Assembly: GCF_001990485.1 (NCBI RefSeq)
Contig: NZ_LBFC01000023.1
Location: forward strand, 1 to 64,000
Direction: 5' to 3'
DNA: 64,000 nucleotides
Source: Thermosipho affectus
GTDB lineage: Bacteria > Thermotogota > Thermotogae > Thermotogales > Fervidobacteriaceae
In this document: piece after piece, positions 44,190 to 54,223 of the stretch
Layout of the letters: each line of letters opens with the position of its first letter
Numbering within the stretch: the first letter of the stretch is position 1
Made by a program: the position numbers and the translations under genes
The notes under the pieces: generated by a model
Databases searched by the model: none
What the model was told of the DNA's origin: nothing
Seen by the model: the letters and a program-made list of their open reading frames with translations, nothing else

Positions 44190-45533
44190 TTATTTATTCT
44201 TAATTATTTTTATTACTTTTTCAAGAACAAGATCAGAAACTCCTGTCAACCACTCAAGTCTCTCTTCCGTTGTCATTGTAAGTTCGTAATCTGGTATTAC
44301 TCTGTTAGGTGAGGAGTAAGATGTGATTGCAGCTGGAATGTAAACATAAATTTTCATATTTGGCAAATAATGATTAATACCACCCATTGTAAAATGTGAG
44401 GAATAAATTGGTCTTTCTCCTATTATTCTTCCTATTCCATAACTTTGAACAATACTGGCAAAAGTTATTGCAGCTGAAGCTATACCGTTATCGACAAGTA
44501 CCCATACTTTTCCATTAAATACAGGACTTCTTGGAGTTATAATCCACGAATAAGTTGTTTCAATTACTCTTCCATCGGTGTTTGTATCATAACGAACTCC
44601 TATTCCTGCCAAAGCTTGTATGTTGTACTTGGAGTTTTTAACTTTAACTCTACGTTTCACAGAAAGTTCTTTATTTACGAAATGGCCTAATACTTCAATT
44701 ACGCTTTGTGGTTTACCACCGAAGTTTCTTCTTATATCTACAACCAGATCTGTCATGTCTTTATTTTCTCTAAAAACTGTGTTCAGAAATTCTCTGAAAT
44801 CGACAAATAAATTGCCTTTGATGCTAAAACTCCCTATTCTTAATATCCCTATATTTCCTTTTCTTTCAAATTCGTAGGGTAATTTTGATTTCTTAGATTC
44901 TTGAACTTTTCTTCTATATTCTTTCATTGTTATAGCCTTTATATTTTTTCTTTTTATAGAGCCGTTATATTCAAATTCTATTTCCGCACTTTTTTTATTC
45001 CAAAAACTCGGTATCAAGTTGATATATCGGGAAATTTCATGTTCTTTCCGAGAAGAGTTATCTTTTGTAATGGTGTACTGCTCAAACTCCTTTATTATTT
45101 GTGCTGATGGGATGCCATCAATCGCCAAAACTTTTGATTTTATTGGTATATTCTCGATCAATGAAAAAACAACGTAGATATTATTATCTATAACATAAAG
45201 AGTCATTGGAAAGATTTGAGAATCATTCGAAATGGGAAGTTCAATACTACAATGGTAATCATTCAGGTAATGGAAAATAGGAGAAACCGCTTTAAAAAAT
45301 TCAAAACTATCCATAGGTTTGTTAAGTTTTCTTCTTACATCATCAACGATCTCTGCAAATTCTGGGCTTTTAACCAGTCCATTTGGATCAATGTACGCTT
45401 CTTTTAGAAGGGCAATAATAAATTCAAAATCTCTTTGAAGTTTTTCTGGTTCAATTTTGGCTGCAAATATCGAGGAAATAAAAACAACACTTGTTAAAAA
45501 AAGAACTATTAACACTTTCAAAGATTTTTTCAT
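44190..45533 (-). CDS. Secreted S41-family serine protease, locus C2
   Basis: A 447-aa paralogue of the C1 protease with a clear signal peptide (VLIVLFLTSVVFISSIFAA). TDLVVDIRRNFGGKPQ, the probable nucleophile Ser353 in VDNGIASAAITF and His94 in NDYHCS mark the S41 core. It lies 28 bases after the maturase and before precursor C2. The repeated maturase-protease-peptide order argues that the protease acts on the peptide. Confidence 0.83.
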   Translation of the reverse strand: MKKSLKVLIVLFLTSVVFISSIFAAKIEPEKLQRDFEFIIALLKEAYIDPNGLVKSPEFAEIVDDVRRKLNKPMDSFEFFKAVSPIFHYLNDYHCSIELPISNDSQIFPMTLYVIDNNIYVVFSLIENIPIKSKVLAIDGIPSAQIIKEFEQYTITKDNSSRKEHEISRYINLIPSFWNKKSAEIEFEYNGSIKRKNIKAITMKEYRRKVQESKKSKLPYEFERKGNIGILRIGSFSIKGNLFVDFREFLNTVFRENKDMTDLVVDIRRNFGGKPQSVIEVLGHFVNKELSVKRRVKVKNSKYNIQALAGIGVRYDTNTDGRVIETTYSWIITPRSPVFNGKVWVLVDNGIASAAITFASIVQSYGIGRIIGERPIYSSHFTMGGINHYLPNMKIYVYIPAAITSYSSPNRVIPDYELTMTTEERLEWLTGVSDLVLEKVIKIIKNK

Positions 45534-45561
45534 AAAATCCCTCCTTTTTTAAAACAGTTTA

Positions 45562-46890
45562 TTATGAAACTACTTCTGATTTGTTTGCTTTTGAAAAATT
45601 ATCTTTTAATTTATCAGGTAAATAAGCATATATTACTAATCCCAATTCAAACAATTTTTTCTTAAAATGGCAACTGAGCTTATCAACGGTATTCCATTCA
45701 TTAGCCGTAATCAGTGATTCATGATAACATCTACCACCACAAATATATTTTGCCCAGCAGTTAGAACAATCTTGTAAGTGATCCACAGTATAGAGCTTCT
45801 CTGAAAATAATCTTCTTGTATTTTCAATAATGTCCTTACGAGTATCTTCAAATATATTTCCAACCTTGCCGTTATTGTTTCCATCCATTCTATGGCAAAT
45901 GTAAACATCACCCATTGGATTTACAACCAAAACTTTTCTACCACCGCCACACGGATAAAATCTTTTATTTTTACCATGAACAACAGTTATTGCAAGGTTC
46001 ATCCATCCAAATGTCTTTTTAAAAGCTTGTTTGTAATTTCTATCTCTAACCAGATCTGTAATATATTTTCCAAAATCATTAATTTTCGAAGATAATTCTT
46101 CGAAAGTTGGTCTTAAATTTTCATCATTTGTTGTAACTAATTGAATTGTGAATGGTAAATCTAAAGAAGAAAAGTATCCAACTAATTCAATCAAATCGTT
46201 ATTTATAGAAGTTAACGTAGCACGAATACTAACTCTACCATTTGTGTTATACAATAATAATTTTTTAATACTATTTAAGATAGTATTATGTGTGCCTTTA
46301 CCAGCTTTTGTGTAACGCAATTTATCATTGTAAAATTGATCTCCATCTAAGCTTATCAGAACACTAAAATCATTATTTGTCAGAAAACATGCAACATCAT
46401 CTTTTATCAAAATTCCATTGGTTGTCATTCCAAATTTTACATTTCTTCCAATATATTCTTTTGCAAATTTCGTAACTTGTTTTATAAGTTTAAAGTTCAG
46501 CAGAGGTTCTCCTCCGAAAAATGTAATTCCCACATTTGATTGACCCTTATCAAAAAAAGTTTCAATTGCTCTTTTAGCAGTTTCAAAATCCATGACTCCT
46601 GGATTACCATAAGTTCCGTTGTTTCCATAACAATATTTGCAATTTAAATTACATTCATGAGATACTGTTAGAACTATTGCATTAATATCATACTTTTCTT
46701 CAACCGTTTTCGTCAACTCATTTTTTTGTTTAATTGGTAAGTATTTAAATATTTCCTTTTTTATAGATTCTGGCAAAGTACTTTTGTTTTCAAAAAATGA
46801 AAATAACTCTTCATCAATCTCAAACAACAACAAATGCTCAGGCAAAAAAAGAAGATGTTTTCCAAAGCGACTTATGAGTTTAAATTCCAT
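45562..46890 (-). CDS. Radical SAM/SPASM peptide maturase, locus C2
   Basis: A 442-aa enzyme with CNLNCKYC at residues 80-87, VGITFFGGEPLLNFKLIK, FYPCGGGRK, DVYICHRMDG and the SPASM group CSNCWAKYICGGRC. The N-terminal MEFKLISRFGKHLLFLPEHL aligns with the C1 maturase. The start has GGGGGAGAAGGGG. First gene of the second C-type operon. Confidence 0.88.
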   Translation of the reverse strand: MEFKLISRFGKHLLFLPEHLLLFEIDEELFSFFENKSTLPESIKKEIFKYLPIKQKNELTKTVEEKYDINAIVLTVSHECNLNCKYCYGNNGTYGNPGVMDFETAKRAIETFFDKGQSNVGITFFGGEPLLNFKLIKQVTKFAKEYIGRNVKFGMTTNGILIKDDVACFLTNNDFSVLISLDGDQFYNDKLRYTKAGKGTHNTILNSIKKLLLYNTNGRVSIRATLTSINNDLIELVGYFSSLDLPFTIQLVTTNDENLRPTFEELSSKINDFGKYITDLVRDRNYKQAFKKTFGWMNLAITVVHGKNKRFYPCGGGRKVLVVNPMGDVYICHRMDGNNNGKVGNIFEDTRKDIIENTRRLFSEKLYTVDHLQDCSNCWAKYICGGRCYHESLITANEWNTVDKLSCHFKKKLFELGLVIYAYLPDKLKDNFSKANKSEVVS

Positions 46891-46993
46891 ATTACCCCTT
46901 CTCCCCCGTTAGTTTGTTTATTTAAATGAATGTGAGAAAAAATTCACTTGTTAAATAAAATACTTAAATTTTTTTATATTCCATCCAAATTGC

Positions 46994-47023
46994 ATTATAC
47001 AATTTATAAATTCACTCGTACAA
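46994..47023 (-). promoter_or_regulatory. Promoter of the C2 operon, with upstream T15 run
   Basis: TTGTAC and TATAAT on the minus strand with an 18-base spacer. A T15 run lies 24 bases further upstream (47047-47061), the same layout as repeat R1 although the surrounding sequence has diverged. Confidence 0.65.
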
Positions 47024-47154
47024 CCTTCAAAAAAATTCATTTTGCCTTTTTTTTTTTTTTTATGACAAATTATTAAAAAAATACTTTGTGTTTTAAATGA
47101 TTACTAATTTATTGTTTGTGTGTTAACACATTATTTTTTTAATATTACAACGAA

Positions 47155-47960
47155 TTTGAAGATTCTGTCGAGAAATTGCTATAAAAAACACTCACCAAAA
47201 CAGATTAATAACCCATATCAGAGGAAAAGCTCACCAAAATACTTTCTGAGACACTTGAAATTTGTAAAAAATTTGATTTTGAAAATTTAAATGTTGATAA
47301 CTATGCAGAATATGTAACATTTAGAAATAAAGGAAAATTATATGGAATTTTAGGGGGGCTTAGATAAAATGTATATATGATCACAACATGATGTGCAGTT
47401 TTGCACACCATATTATTTTATTGCAGTAATCAAAAATAATTTAGATAAAGTCACATGCCCTGTACTTATCACTGGAAGTTTAAAAATAATTTAATAAATG
47501 ATATTGATAAAAAATTGCTTGAGGTTGCAAAGAAAATAGAAACATCATTGACAATATTTAAATATAACGGAAATCACCCCATTATAAAAAGGAATTTTTC
47601 AAAAATATATCTATAAGATTTTTAAATGGGAATTTGTAATTTGAATTAAATAAGTTTTTAATGTATTATATAATTGTTGACAAAATTGATATAAGGAATA
47701 GAGACGGCTTTTGTACATGCAAAAATGGATAGGGTAATTAAGTTAGAAATGAGCATAGATGTTTATTTCAGGCGTTTTTATAATGGTTCAGCTGAGCAAT
47801 TAATTAAGATATTGAAGAAACTTCACCAAAAATACGCTCCAGAAGTAAACTTTATACCTGAATTGTAATTCAGTTTCCGAAGATCTTCTAATTGAATGGT
47901 TTGAACCTTATCTTTACTTTGACTACTTTAAATCTGTTGATTTATGCAATTAAATCAAAA
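47155..47960 (+). pseudogene. Decayed gene, possibly an M20-family dipeptidase
   Basis: Fragments in several frames: EEKLTKILSETLEICKKF followed by NVDNYAEYVTFRNKGKLYGI at about 47,225-47,360, which resembles the N-terminus of PepV-like M20 dipeptidases, and FVHAKMDRVIKLEMSIDVYF plus KILKKLHQKYAPEVNFIPEL at about 47,710-47,868. The parts between contain stops, and a further stretch to 47,960 is unassigned. Function is lost. The family call rests on short motifs. Confidence 0.4.
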
Positions 47961-48375
47961 TCTGTTATGAGTTTTTTTGCAAAAAAATAACATCTAGCCG
48001 AATATTTACCAAACAAGTAATTATATGTTAAACTGGATAGATAGTATAAAAAAGCACCCGAAAATTATTTGGTGATGGTATAAAGGTAACTGTGAATACA
48101 GATGATGCTATAGCGTGGAATTTTTTCAACAGAAAAGTTTAATATAATTAGAATAATCGGAAAGGTTGTCAAGTGTTAGCGATGTTGGATAGGTTAAAGA
48201 GTTAGTGAAAAAATAAGATTTTTCATCGTTTCGCTCCTAAGAATGGAGGTAGGAAAGACTTAAAATGACAAAAAAGAATATTCCACAGAATGATTAAAAA
48301 ATGAGAAGAGTTTATATTTTTTACTTTTTAAACAGGTTCAAAAAAAGCTTGACTTTGCATAAAATTGTTTGTTTT
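47961..48375. other. Non-coding stretch with weak dispersed repeat
   Basis: No gene seen. Bases 48,215-48,310 resemble the dispersed repeat at 43.3 kb (TTTCGCTCCTAAGAATGG, then AAAATGAC). Confidence 0.4.
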
Positions 48376-48404
48376 TTGTTCAGTTCCTAGAAGAGTATTA
48401 TAAG
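48376..48404 (+). promoter_or_regulatory. Promoter of the metallopeptidase gene
   Basis: TTGTTC and TATAAG with 17 bases between them, 26 bases upstream of the GTG start. Confidence 0.5.
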
Positions 48405-48429
48405 AAAAAAGCTATTATGGGGGATTTAA

Positions 48430-49293
48430 GTGATAAAAATTATTGATACATTTCAAGAATTTAGAAAAGTTTTTTGTAATAAATTAGATTTATCTGTGAA
48501 TGAAAAAGTTGAACTGTGGGACAAAAAGTATATATCCAAATATCCTGAACTTGAGAGAAAAATAAAAGAAGATTACGAATTAAATGGGTATAATTGGCAA
48601 GAAATAGCAAAAAAACTTGTTTTTAACAATATTGAGAAAAATTACAAAAAAATGATTCAAGCATATCAGAATATAGTGCAAATAATTAATAAAACAAGTA
48701 AGAAAAGTTTTGAGATGTTTAATCTAAATTTAGAATTGAATGTAGTACTATATTGCGGACTTGGTAATAGTGCTGGCTGGGTGAATAAATATGAAGGAAA
48801 AAGGGCAATATTGTTTGGAATTGAAAAAATTGCTGAACTTAAATGGCATACGTTAGAAAAATTAGAACCACTTGTAGCCCATGAATTATGTCATGTAATA
48901 CATTTTGAGTTGAGAGGGGAAGATGATTTACCAAGAGGGATTAAAAAAACTAAATACAATTTGGGAATTTGGAGAATATATGAAGAAGGATTTGCACAAT
49001 TTTATCAAAACAAATTATTAGGAAAAAACGTAGATTCTCGTGGTAAAAAGTGGATGGAACAATGTAATGAAAAAAGGAGAACTTTAAAAAAGTTATACAA
49101 AGAAGCCTTGGAAGTGGGAAACACACAAAACTTTTTTGGAGATCGGTTTGAAGTTTTAGGTATCAGTGATGCTGGTTATTTTTTAGGAGCTGAGTTAATA
49201 AAGAAATTAGATCAAAAATACTGTATAGAAGACTTGGCTCGATTAAATTTTGAGATAATAAAAAAAGAAGTATTAACTTATTTATCTGAGTAA
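48430..49293 (+). CDS. HExxH putative zinc metallopeptidase
   Basis: A 287-aa cytosolic protein starting at GTG behind GGGGGATT. VAHELCHVIHF at about residues 155-165 holds the HExxH zinc site, and the Glu in RIYEEGFAQFY some 28 residues later is a likely third ligand, as in gluzincins. It resembles predicted Zn-dependent proteases of the DUF2268 type. The next genes are broken, so it may be the last working gene of an older operon. Substrate unknown. Confidence 0.65.
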   Translation: MIKIIDTFQEFRKVFCNKLDLSVNEKVELWDKKYISKYPELERKIKEDYELNGYNWQEIAKKLVFNNIEKNYKKMIQAYQNIVQIINKTSKKSFEMFNLNLELNVVLYCGLGNSAGWVNKYEGKRAILFGIEKIAELKWHTLEKLEPLVAHELCHVIHFELRGEDDLPRGIKKTKYNLGIWRIYEEGFAQFYQNKLLGKNVDSRGKKWMEQCNEKRRTLKKLYKEALEVGNTQNFFGDRFEVLGISDAGYFLGAELIKKLDQKYCIEDLARLNFEIIKKEVLTYLSE

Positions 49294-49300
49294 AGATATA

Positions 49301-49773
49301 ATGTATGATTTATCACATATAAAAAGAATTCTTAAAATGGTCAAAAGGTTAGCAACACATTGTGAAAACGAAATAGATATGGATTTAATTATATATGGTG
49401 CTTATTTTCATGGAATCCTTTATAAAAAAGAAAAACAAATATTGAAAATTCTTAAAACTAAAGAATTGTCAAAGGAAAAAATTAATAAGATAATTCAGGT
49501 TTCCTGGAAATCTCAAAAGAAAAAAACTCCTGTAACATTAGAAGGGAAAACCCTTCATTGGGCTCACTTAATTGAAGGAGGTAAGACTTTCATAATTTGA
49601 AATCCTTAATTGCTGGTACTTTAAGAGGTCAAGTATTAGAAGAAACAATAGAGTATATTGAAAAAAACATACTTGGAAAATTCAAGCCTTACCTTTCAGA
49701 AACACAGAATCTCTATATCGATAAAGAAGAATTTGCAAGGAAGTTTTTAAAAGAGTTAAAAGAAAATTTATGA
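49301..49773 (+). pseudogene. HD-domain protein, frameshifted
   Basis: The first frame (99 codons, to 49,600) begins like HD phosphohydrolases (DLSHIKRILKMVKRLA, then IYGAYFHGI where the family has AAxxHDI, so the HD pair is already altered). A -1 shift near 49,597 continues with KSLIAGTLRGQVLEETIEYI and FARKFLKELKENL to a stop at 49,773. Together this is one decayed gene. Confidence 0.65.
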
Positions 49774-49795
49774 TTGCTGAAAAGAAGGAATTTGT

Positions 49796-50089
49796 ATGAA
49801 AAAAGGTGATAGATTGTTCGTTAGAATAGATTATAGAATTAAAGATATTAAATTTGGACCAACAGATTTTGAAGATCGTTTAAAATAGTTAAACGATGTC
49901 GCAGCTAAGAGGTATTTTATTGGTGGAGGTTTCTTAAATGAAGATGACGGAATGCTTATTTTTGAAGCAACAGATTTAGATGAAGCTACTGAAATTGCAA
50001 ACAATTATCCTATAATAAAAAGAAAATTGTATACTTATAAACTGTTTGAGTGGGAGTTAGTTGTTCTTTCTAATAAAAACGGTTATTGA
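49796..50089 (+). pseudogene. YCII-related domain protein with internal stop
   Basis: A 97-codon frame interrupted by TAG at codon 31 (49,886). MKKGDRLFVRIDYRIKD, RYFIGGGFLNEDDGMLIFEA and ATEIANNYPI are typical of YCII/DGPF-like small proteins of unknown role. Otherwise undamaged. Confidence 0.65.
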
Positions 50090-50097
50090 TACTTTTT

Positions 50098-50355
50098 TCA
50101 TGGTTTTTTATCTATAATTTTTATAAGTCTCTCTATTTGTGGATCTTTTTTATTCAGTATATCTTCCATTGTTGTATAAACTTCGATATCAGGGTATAGG
50201 CGTCCTCCGGATCGTTATTAATGTTAGGCCTCATCCATTTTTTGGGGATACATAAAATTTAAATCCTGGAATTGGTAGTTGAAATCTTAAAATATCTCCA
50301 TAGCTGGATGGTTGATTTCCTGTTGGAGTGCCTATTATCGTTCCTAAAAATGTAA
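50098..50355 (-). pseudogene. C-terminal fragment of an S41-family peptidase
   Basis: The minus strand reads GTIIGTPTGNQPSSYGDILR, FKFYVSPKKWMRP and, after a one-base shift near 50,200, LYPDIEVYTTMEDIL to a stop. This is the characteristic tail of a different S41 peptidase from the two intact ones at 36 and 45 kb. The rest of the gene is missing. Confidence 0.65.
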
Positions 50356-50384
50356 AAAAAAGGATTATTATTGTTGGTTAGATA

Positions 50385-50925
50385 TTACTGTTTAGAAGAA
50401 TTAGAGAAAAATTCAAGTTTTTCCTTTAATCTATAAGATTTTCCTTTAATTAAGATTACGTGGGAATGGTGTAATAGTCTATCTAATATTGCTTGAGCTA
50501 ATACAGGAGAACCAAATATCTCGCTCCATTCTGAGAACGGAGTATTGGTAGTTATTATTGTTGAATGTTTTTCATATCTTTTTGAGATTAGTTGGAAGAA
50601 TATATTTGCTCCATCTCTATCTATTGGTAAATATTCTATTTCATCTATTATTAATACTTTGTATTTTACAAAGTGTTTAAGTCTTACTTCTAATCTGTTT
50701 TCTTTTAGAGCTTTTTTTCAATTGAGCTATTAATTCTTGGAAATGTATAAAATATGTTGAATATCTATATTTTTCTATTCTTAATGAAACTGCAAGATGC
50801 GTTTTACCAAATCCTGAAGTACCTACAAATAATATATTTTCATTATTTTCTATAAATATTAAGCTTTTTAAATCTAAAAGTAGTTTTCATTAATTTTTAG
50901 ATTAACTATTTTTCCTATGTATTCT
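50385..50925 (-). pseudogene. istB: IS21 ATPase IstB, frameshifted
   Basis: Pieces of the DnaA-like helper ATPase: LFVGTSGFGKTHLAVSLRIE with the Walker A motif, YFIHFQELIAQLKK, then in another frame VLIIDEIEYLPIDRDGANIF, STIITTNTPFSEWSEIF and LLDRLLHHSHVILIKGKSYR. A frameshift near 50,715 and another near 50,890 break it. Confidence 0.75.
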
Positions 50926-50940
50926 GTTGGAAAGGAGTAT

Positions 50941-51930
50941 TTATTCCCTTTGTAGTATATTGTAGTATATTAATGAATCTTTAACCTTAACAGAGTGGTC
51001 TACATATGATTCGATATGTCTTCTTGGCAAGTGGGATAAATACTCTTTTTCTTTTTGAAACAACAATAATGGCGGAACATTTGTTGCTTGGCTTATTTGT
51101 GTGTTGACTTTTTTATTTATTCTTCTGATTATATCTTTTAGTTCTTCCTCACTTTCAAAAGCGTAATCATATGCTAATAACCAATTTAAAAATTTATTTG
51201 CTGACTCTACTTTCCCTTTGGTATACGAGTGTCTTGGTTTACACACTTTAATTTTAAATCCAAAATCTCTCGCAAAAGCTTTCATCTTGTTGTTTATTTT
51301 TCTACCACTTTCAGTGATGTCAACAACAGATTTCATATTGTCAAATAATATCTCTTGAGGAACACCACCTGTAGTTTTAAATGCATTGATTAAACATTCA
51401 AAAATATCTTGTTGTGTCTTGCTTTGTCTGTATTCAAAGTAACAGTATCTTGAATATCCCAATTTGTAATTAAATACATTTACCACAAATTCTTCTCCAT
51501 CCTTTGAATGTAACCTCATATTTTCTTTCCAATCTACTTGAGCTTGAATACCAGGTAAAGTTTCAAATCTTGGATGCCCTTTAGTTTTTTTCTCTGGTCT
51601 CAACCCCTTCCTTTTTACATATTTCCTAAAGTTTGAATATGTCCCTACCACTCCCCCTTCTTCATCTCTTAACCTTTCATATGCTGCTCTAATCGTGATC
51701 CCCTTAATTGACATTAACATCGATATCTTTTCAAAATATTTATCTAACTTGCTAGATTTGTTCATTTCCAATATTTCTTTACTGTCCTTCTGTCTATCCT
51801 GTATATCCTGGCTAATTCAGAAAAGTTCGGCCTCAAATCCATTCCCCTTAACATTTCCAAATGTTGTTTGATTTTTTCTGGTATCCCTCTTTCCTTTGGA
51901 AGGATACCATTTATGTACATTTTTGTGCAT
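50941..51930 (-). pseudogene. istA: IS21 transposase IstA, frameshifted at the N-terminus
   Basis: A 276-codon frame (50,941-51,771) covers the RNase-H catalytic domain (QAQVDWKENMRL with the first Asp, EILFDNMKSVV with the second, HSYTKGKVESANKFL with the Glu). The N-terminal helix-turn-helix (NFSELARIYRIDRRTVKKYW) lies upstream in another frame, separated by one shift at about 51,770. Probably inactive unless frameshifting occurs. Confidence 0.8.
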
Positions 51931-51956
51931 TTTTATTTTCCTCTTCTTGGCCATTT

Positions 51957-52435
51957 GTATTTTACCATTTACATCTTTGGTTTTTGCGTAATATTCGGTA
52001 ATATGTGCTTCTTGAAATCCATACTATTTTACACAATATTTTAATGCTGAATTCTTTGTTTAGTTGGTTTATTACTTCAATCTTTGTTTTTTATTTCTTT
52101 TTCTTCAAGTATCTTTTTCATAGAGAGTTTCAAATATGCATTCTCAGCTCTCAACTTTTCATTTCTTATTCTAAAGTTTTCTTCTTTGGCCTACCTCTTT
52201 TTAGTTCAACAGTAAGATAGTTGCTAATCTACAAACGAACTCTGCTTTGATCAATACCCAAAAGAGAAGAAATGGTTCTTTTTGGAAGTTTCTCTTCAAA
52301 GTGAAGTCTAATGACTTCTTGTCTTAGTTTAGAATAATATTTCTTAAATTTCTGCCCTTTTTTGTCAAAAAAATACACCCCCTCGTTGGTTTTATTTTAC
52401 CACTTCGAGGTGCTTTTTTTATTGTTTCATTTTTC
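51957..52435 (-). mobile_element. Decayed IS3-family element, second copy of the one at position 1
   Basis: Bases 52,195-52,435 match 40-280 of the window with scattered changes. Beyond OrfA, the minus strand has KRGRPKKK and then an OrfB start (IEVINQLNKEFSIKILC, STYYRILRKNQ) cut off by the IS21 element. The outer terminus is lost. Confidence 0.75.
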
Positions 52436-52440
52436 ATAAT

Positions 52441-53178
52441 ATGATTAAAAGCTATTTTAATTTTTCTTTTTTTACATTATTAAAAATTACGGGCTTATTT
52501 TTGATTATAAAGTAGATTAATGTTAATCTTTGTTTTTCATCAATGACCAAATAAGTTGGCTCTTTTTTTCATTAGGGGTTATAGCTTTGTTTTTGGATTG
52601 TTGATTGGATTTAGCTATTTTCTATAGTATTATGATTCTTACAGATAGACCTTTGTATGGAGAAACTAATAAATCTCTAACTTTTGTTTTATTCTAAACA
52701 AAAGGTCTTTGAATGTCGAATAATGCTATATCTTCAGTGTCAATTAAAGATAGCAAGTTACATATTTGTCAATGCGTTAGAACAAATAGCATATTTACAT
52801 TGGTGTTGTTTTGCACTGTAATCTTCCTATACATAAATAATTAAATATAAAATATAATTTGTATGTTATGTTTTGTAACGCTTCTACTATGATATTATAC
52901 ATTAATTAAGTTGTTTGAAAAAAGTTTTTAATAAAAAATAAGTATATTACAAAGTTGATTTTCTTTCGGAGAAATATTTTTTTGAAGTTACAGCTATATA
53001 TAAATATAATCAAGCAGAAATACCATTTAAAAAGTATTTAAGTGGTGTATTTATATTGCGTTTAACGATATTGTTACGTTGTTGAAATTGAAAAAATATT
53101 GATTCTTTGTTATTATGAAGTAGTGTAGCTTTTTTATAAAAGCTTTGTCACAATTATTTTAAATAGGAGGTATAAAGT
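52441..53178. other. 740-base AT-rich gap, no gene recognised
   Basis: Stops in all frames and no family motifs. Bases 53,130-53,148 (AGCTTTTTTATAAAAGCT) form a short palindrome about 30 bases before the next start, possibly part of its promoter. Confidence 0.4.
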
Positions 53179-54201
53179 ATGAACAAATTATTTAAAGTAC
53201 GGGTAGTAGCTTTATTAGTTCTTCTTGTTTTCACCACGGGTTTGTATTTTGGTGAAAACGTTTCTTTGAAAAATTATGTGCTTGTAACTGTAAATTCGAA
53301 AGTTAAAATTATGGATTTTAGTGATCCAATGTATCCAGAAGAAGTTAGCCAATTTTATGCAAAAACTGCTAATAGATCATACGTTAATGGAAATTATGTA
53401 TATGTTACAGCTAAAAAAAATGGTCTTATGATATTTGATATATCTGATTTAACAAATCCAAAACAAGTTGCAACTGTTAACACTAATGGTGAAACATATG
53501 CTCTATATATAAGAGATAATTATGCCTATGTTGTAAATAAAAAAAGATTTTTTGTAGTATTTGACATATCTAATCCTGAAAGTCCAAAGCAGATTAGTCA
53601 GCTTGAGTTATTAAGTAATACTAATTCATCTATAAGGATGGCGGATATATGGGTTGAAGGAAAGTATGCATATGTAGCTTGTAAAGGTGATGGTTTTGCG
53701 GTAATTGATGTATCAAATCCTAAAAGTCCAAAATTAGTTAGAATAATTAATAATAAAGAGTTCTTTGATAATGACAGCGACTCGTTTGCAGTAACAGTCG
53801 GAATATATGCAAAAAAAGATTATCTCTATATGATAGATTGGAGATTTGAATTAGTAGTATATAAAATATCTAAGCCTACAAAACCAAGACCAGTTACAAA
53901 TCTTGAACTTGGAGAAGGCTCTGTTAATGATATATTTGTGAAAGGAAAGTATGCGTATATTTCACTTAATAAAGGTGTTGCAGTAGTTGATATATCTAAC
54001 CCTAAAAAACCAAAGAAAATTGTAATGTACAAGACTAATGATTCTGTGCCAGGAAAAGTATATGTCTTAGGAAATTATGCATATGTTCCAGTGGGGTATA
54101 AATTAGAAATAGTTGACATATCCAATATAAAAAGACCGAAGAAAGTTAAAACTCTTAAATTAGATGGATATGGACCGCGCGTAACTGGTTTAGGTGAATA
54201 A
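53179..54201 (+). CDS. Secreted LVIVD-repeat (beta-propeller-like) protein
   Basis: A 340-aa protein with a signal peptide (VVALLVLLVFTTGLYF). The body consists of about six repeats of roughly 42-55 residues, each with a YVYVT/YAYV strand and a ...VxDISNPKxPK turn, for example GLMIFDISDLTNPKQV, FAVIDVSNPKSPKLV and VAVVDISNPKKPKKI. This is the LVIVD repeat family of cell-surface propellers, whose ligands are not known. AGGAGGT lies upstream and a terminator follows, so it is a single-gene unit surrounded by pseudogenes. Confidence 0.82.
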   Translation: MNKLFKVRVVALLVLLVFTTGLYFGENVSLKNYVLVTVNSKVKIMDFSDPMYPEEVSQFYAKTANRSYVNGNYVYVTAKKNGLMIFDISDLTNPKQVATVNTNGETYALYIRDNYAYVVNKKRFFVVFDISNPESPKQISQLELLSNTNSSIRMADIWVEGKYAYVACKGDGFAVIDVSNPKSPKLVRIINNKEFFDNDSDSFAVTVGIYAKKDYLYMIDWRFELVVYKISKPTKPRPVTNLELGEGSVNDIFVKGKYAYISLNKGVAVVDISNPKKPKKIVMYKTNDSVPGKVYVLGNYAYVPVGYKLEIVDISNIKRPKKVKTLKLDGYGPRVTGLGE

Positions 54202-54223
54202 TAAAAATAAATATAAATATTTC

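Larger units (their letters stand above)
50385..51950 (-). mobile_element. IS21-family insertion sequence, decayed
   Basis: An istA-istB pair on the minus strand, both with frameshifts. It appears to have inserted into or beside an IS3-like element whose OrfB is cut at about 51,955. I could not define terminal inverted repeats. Confidence 0.7.
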
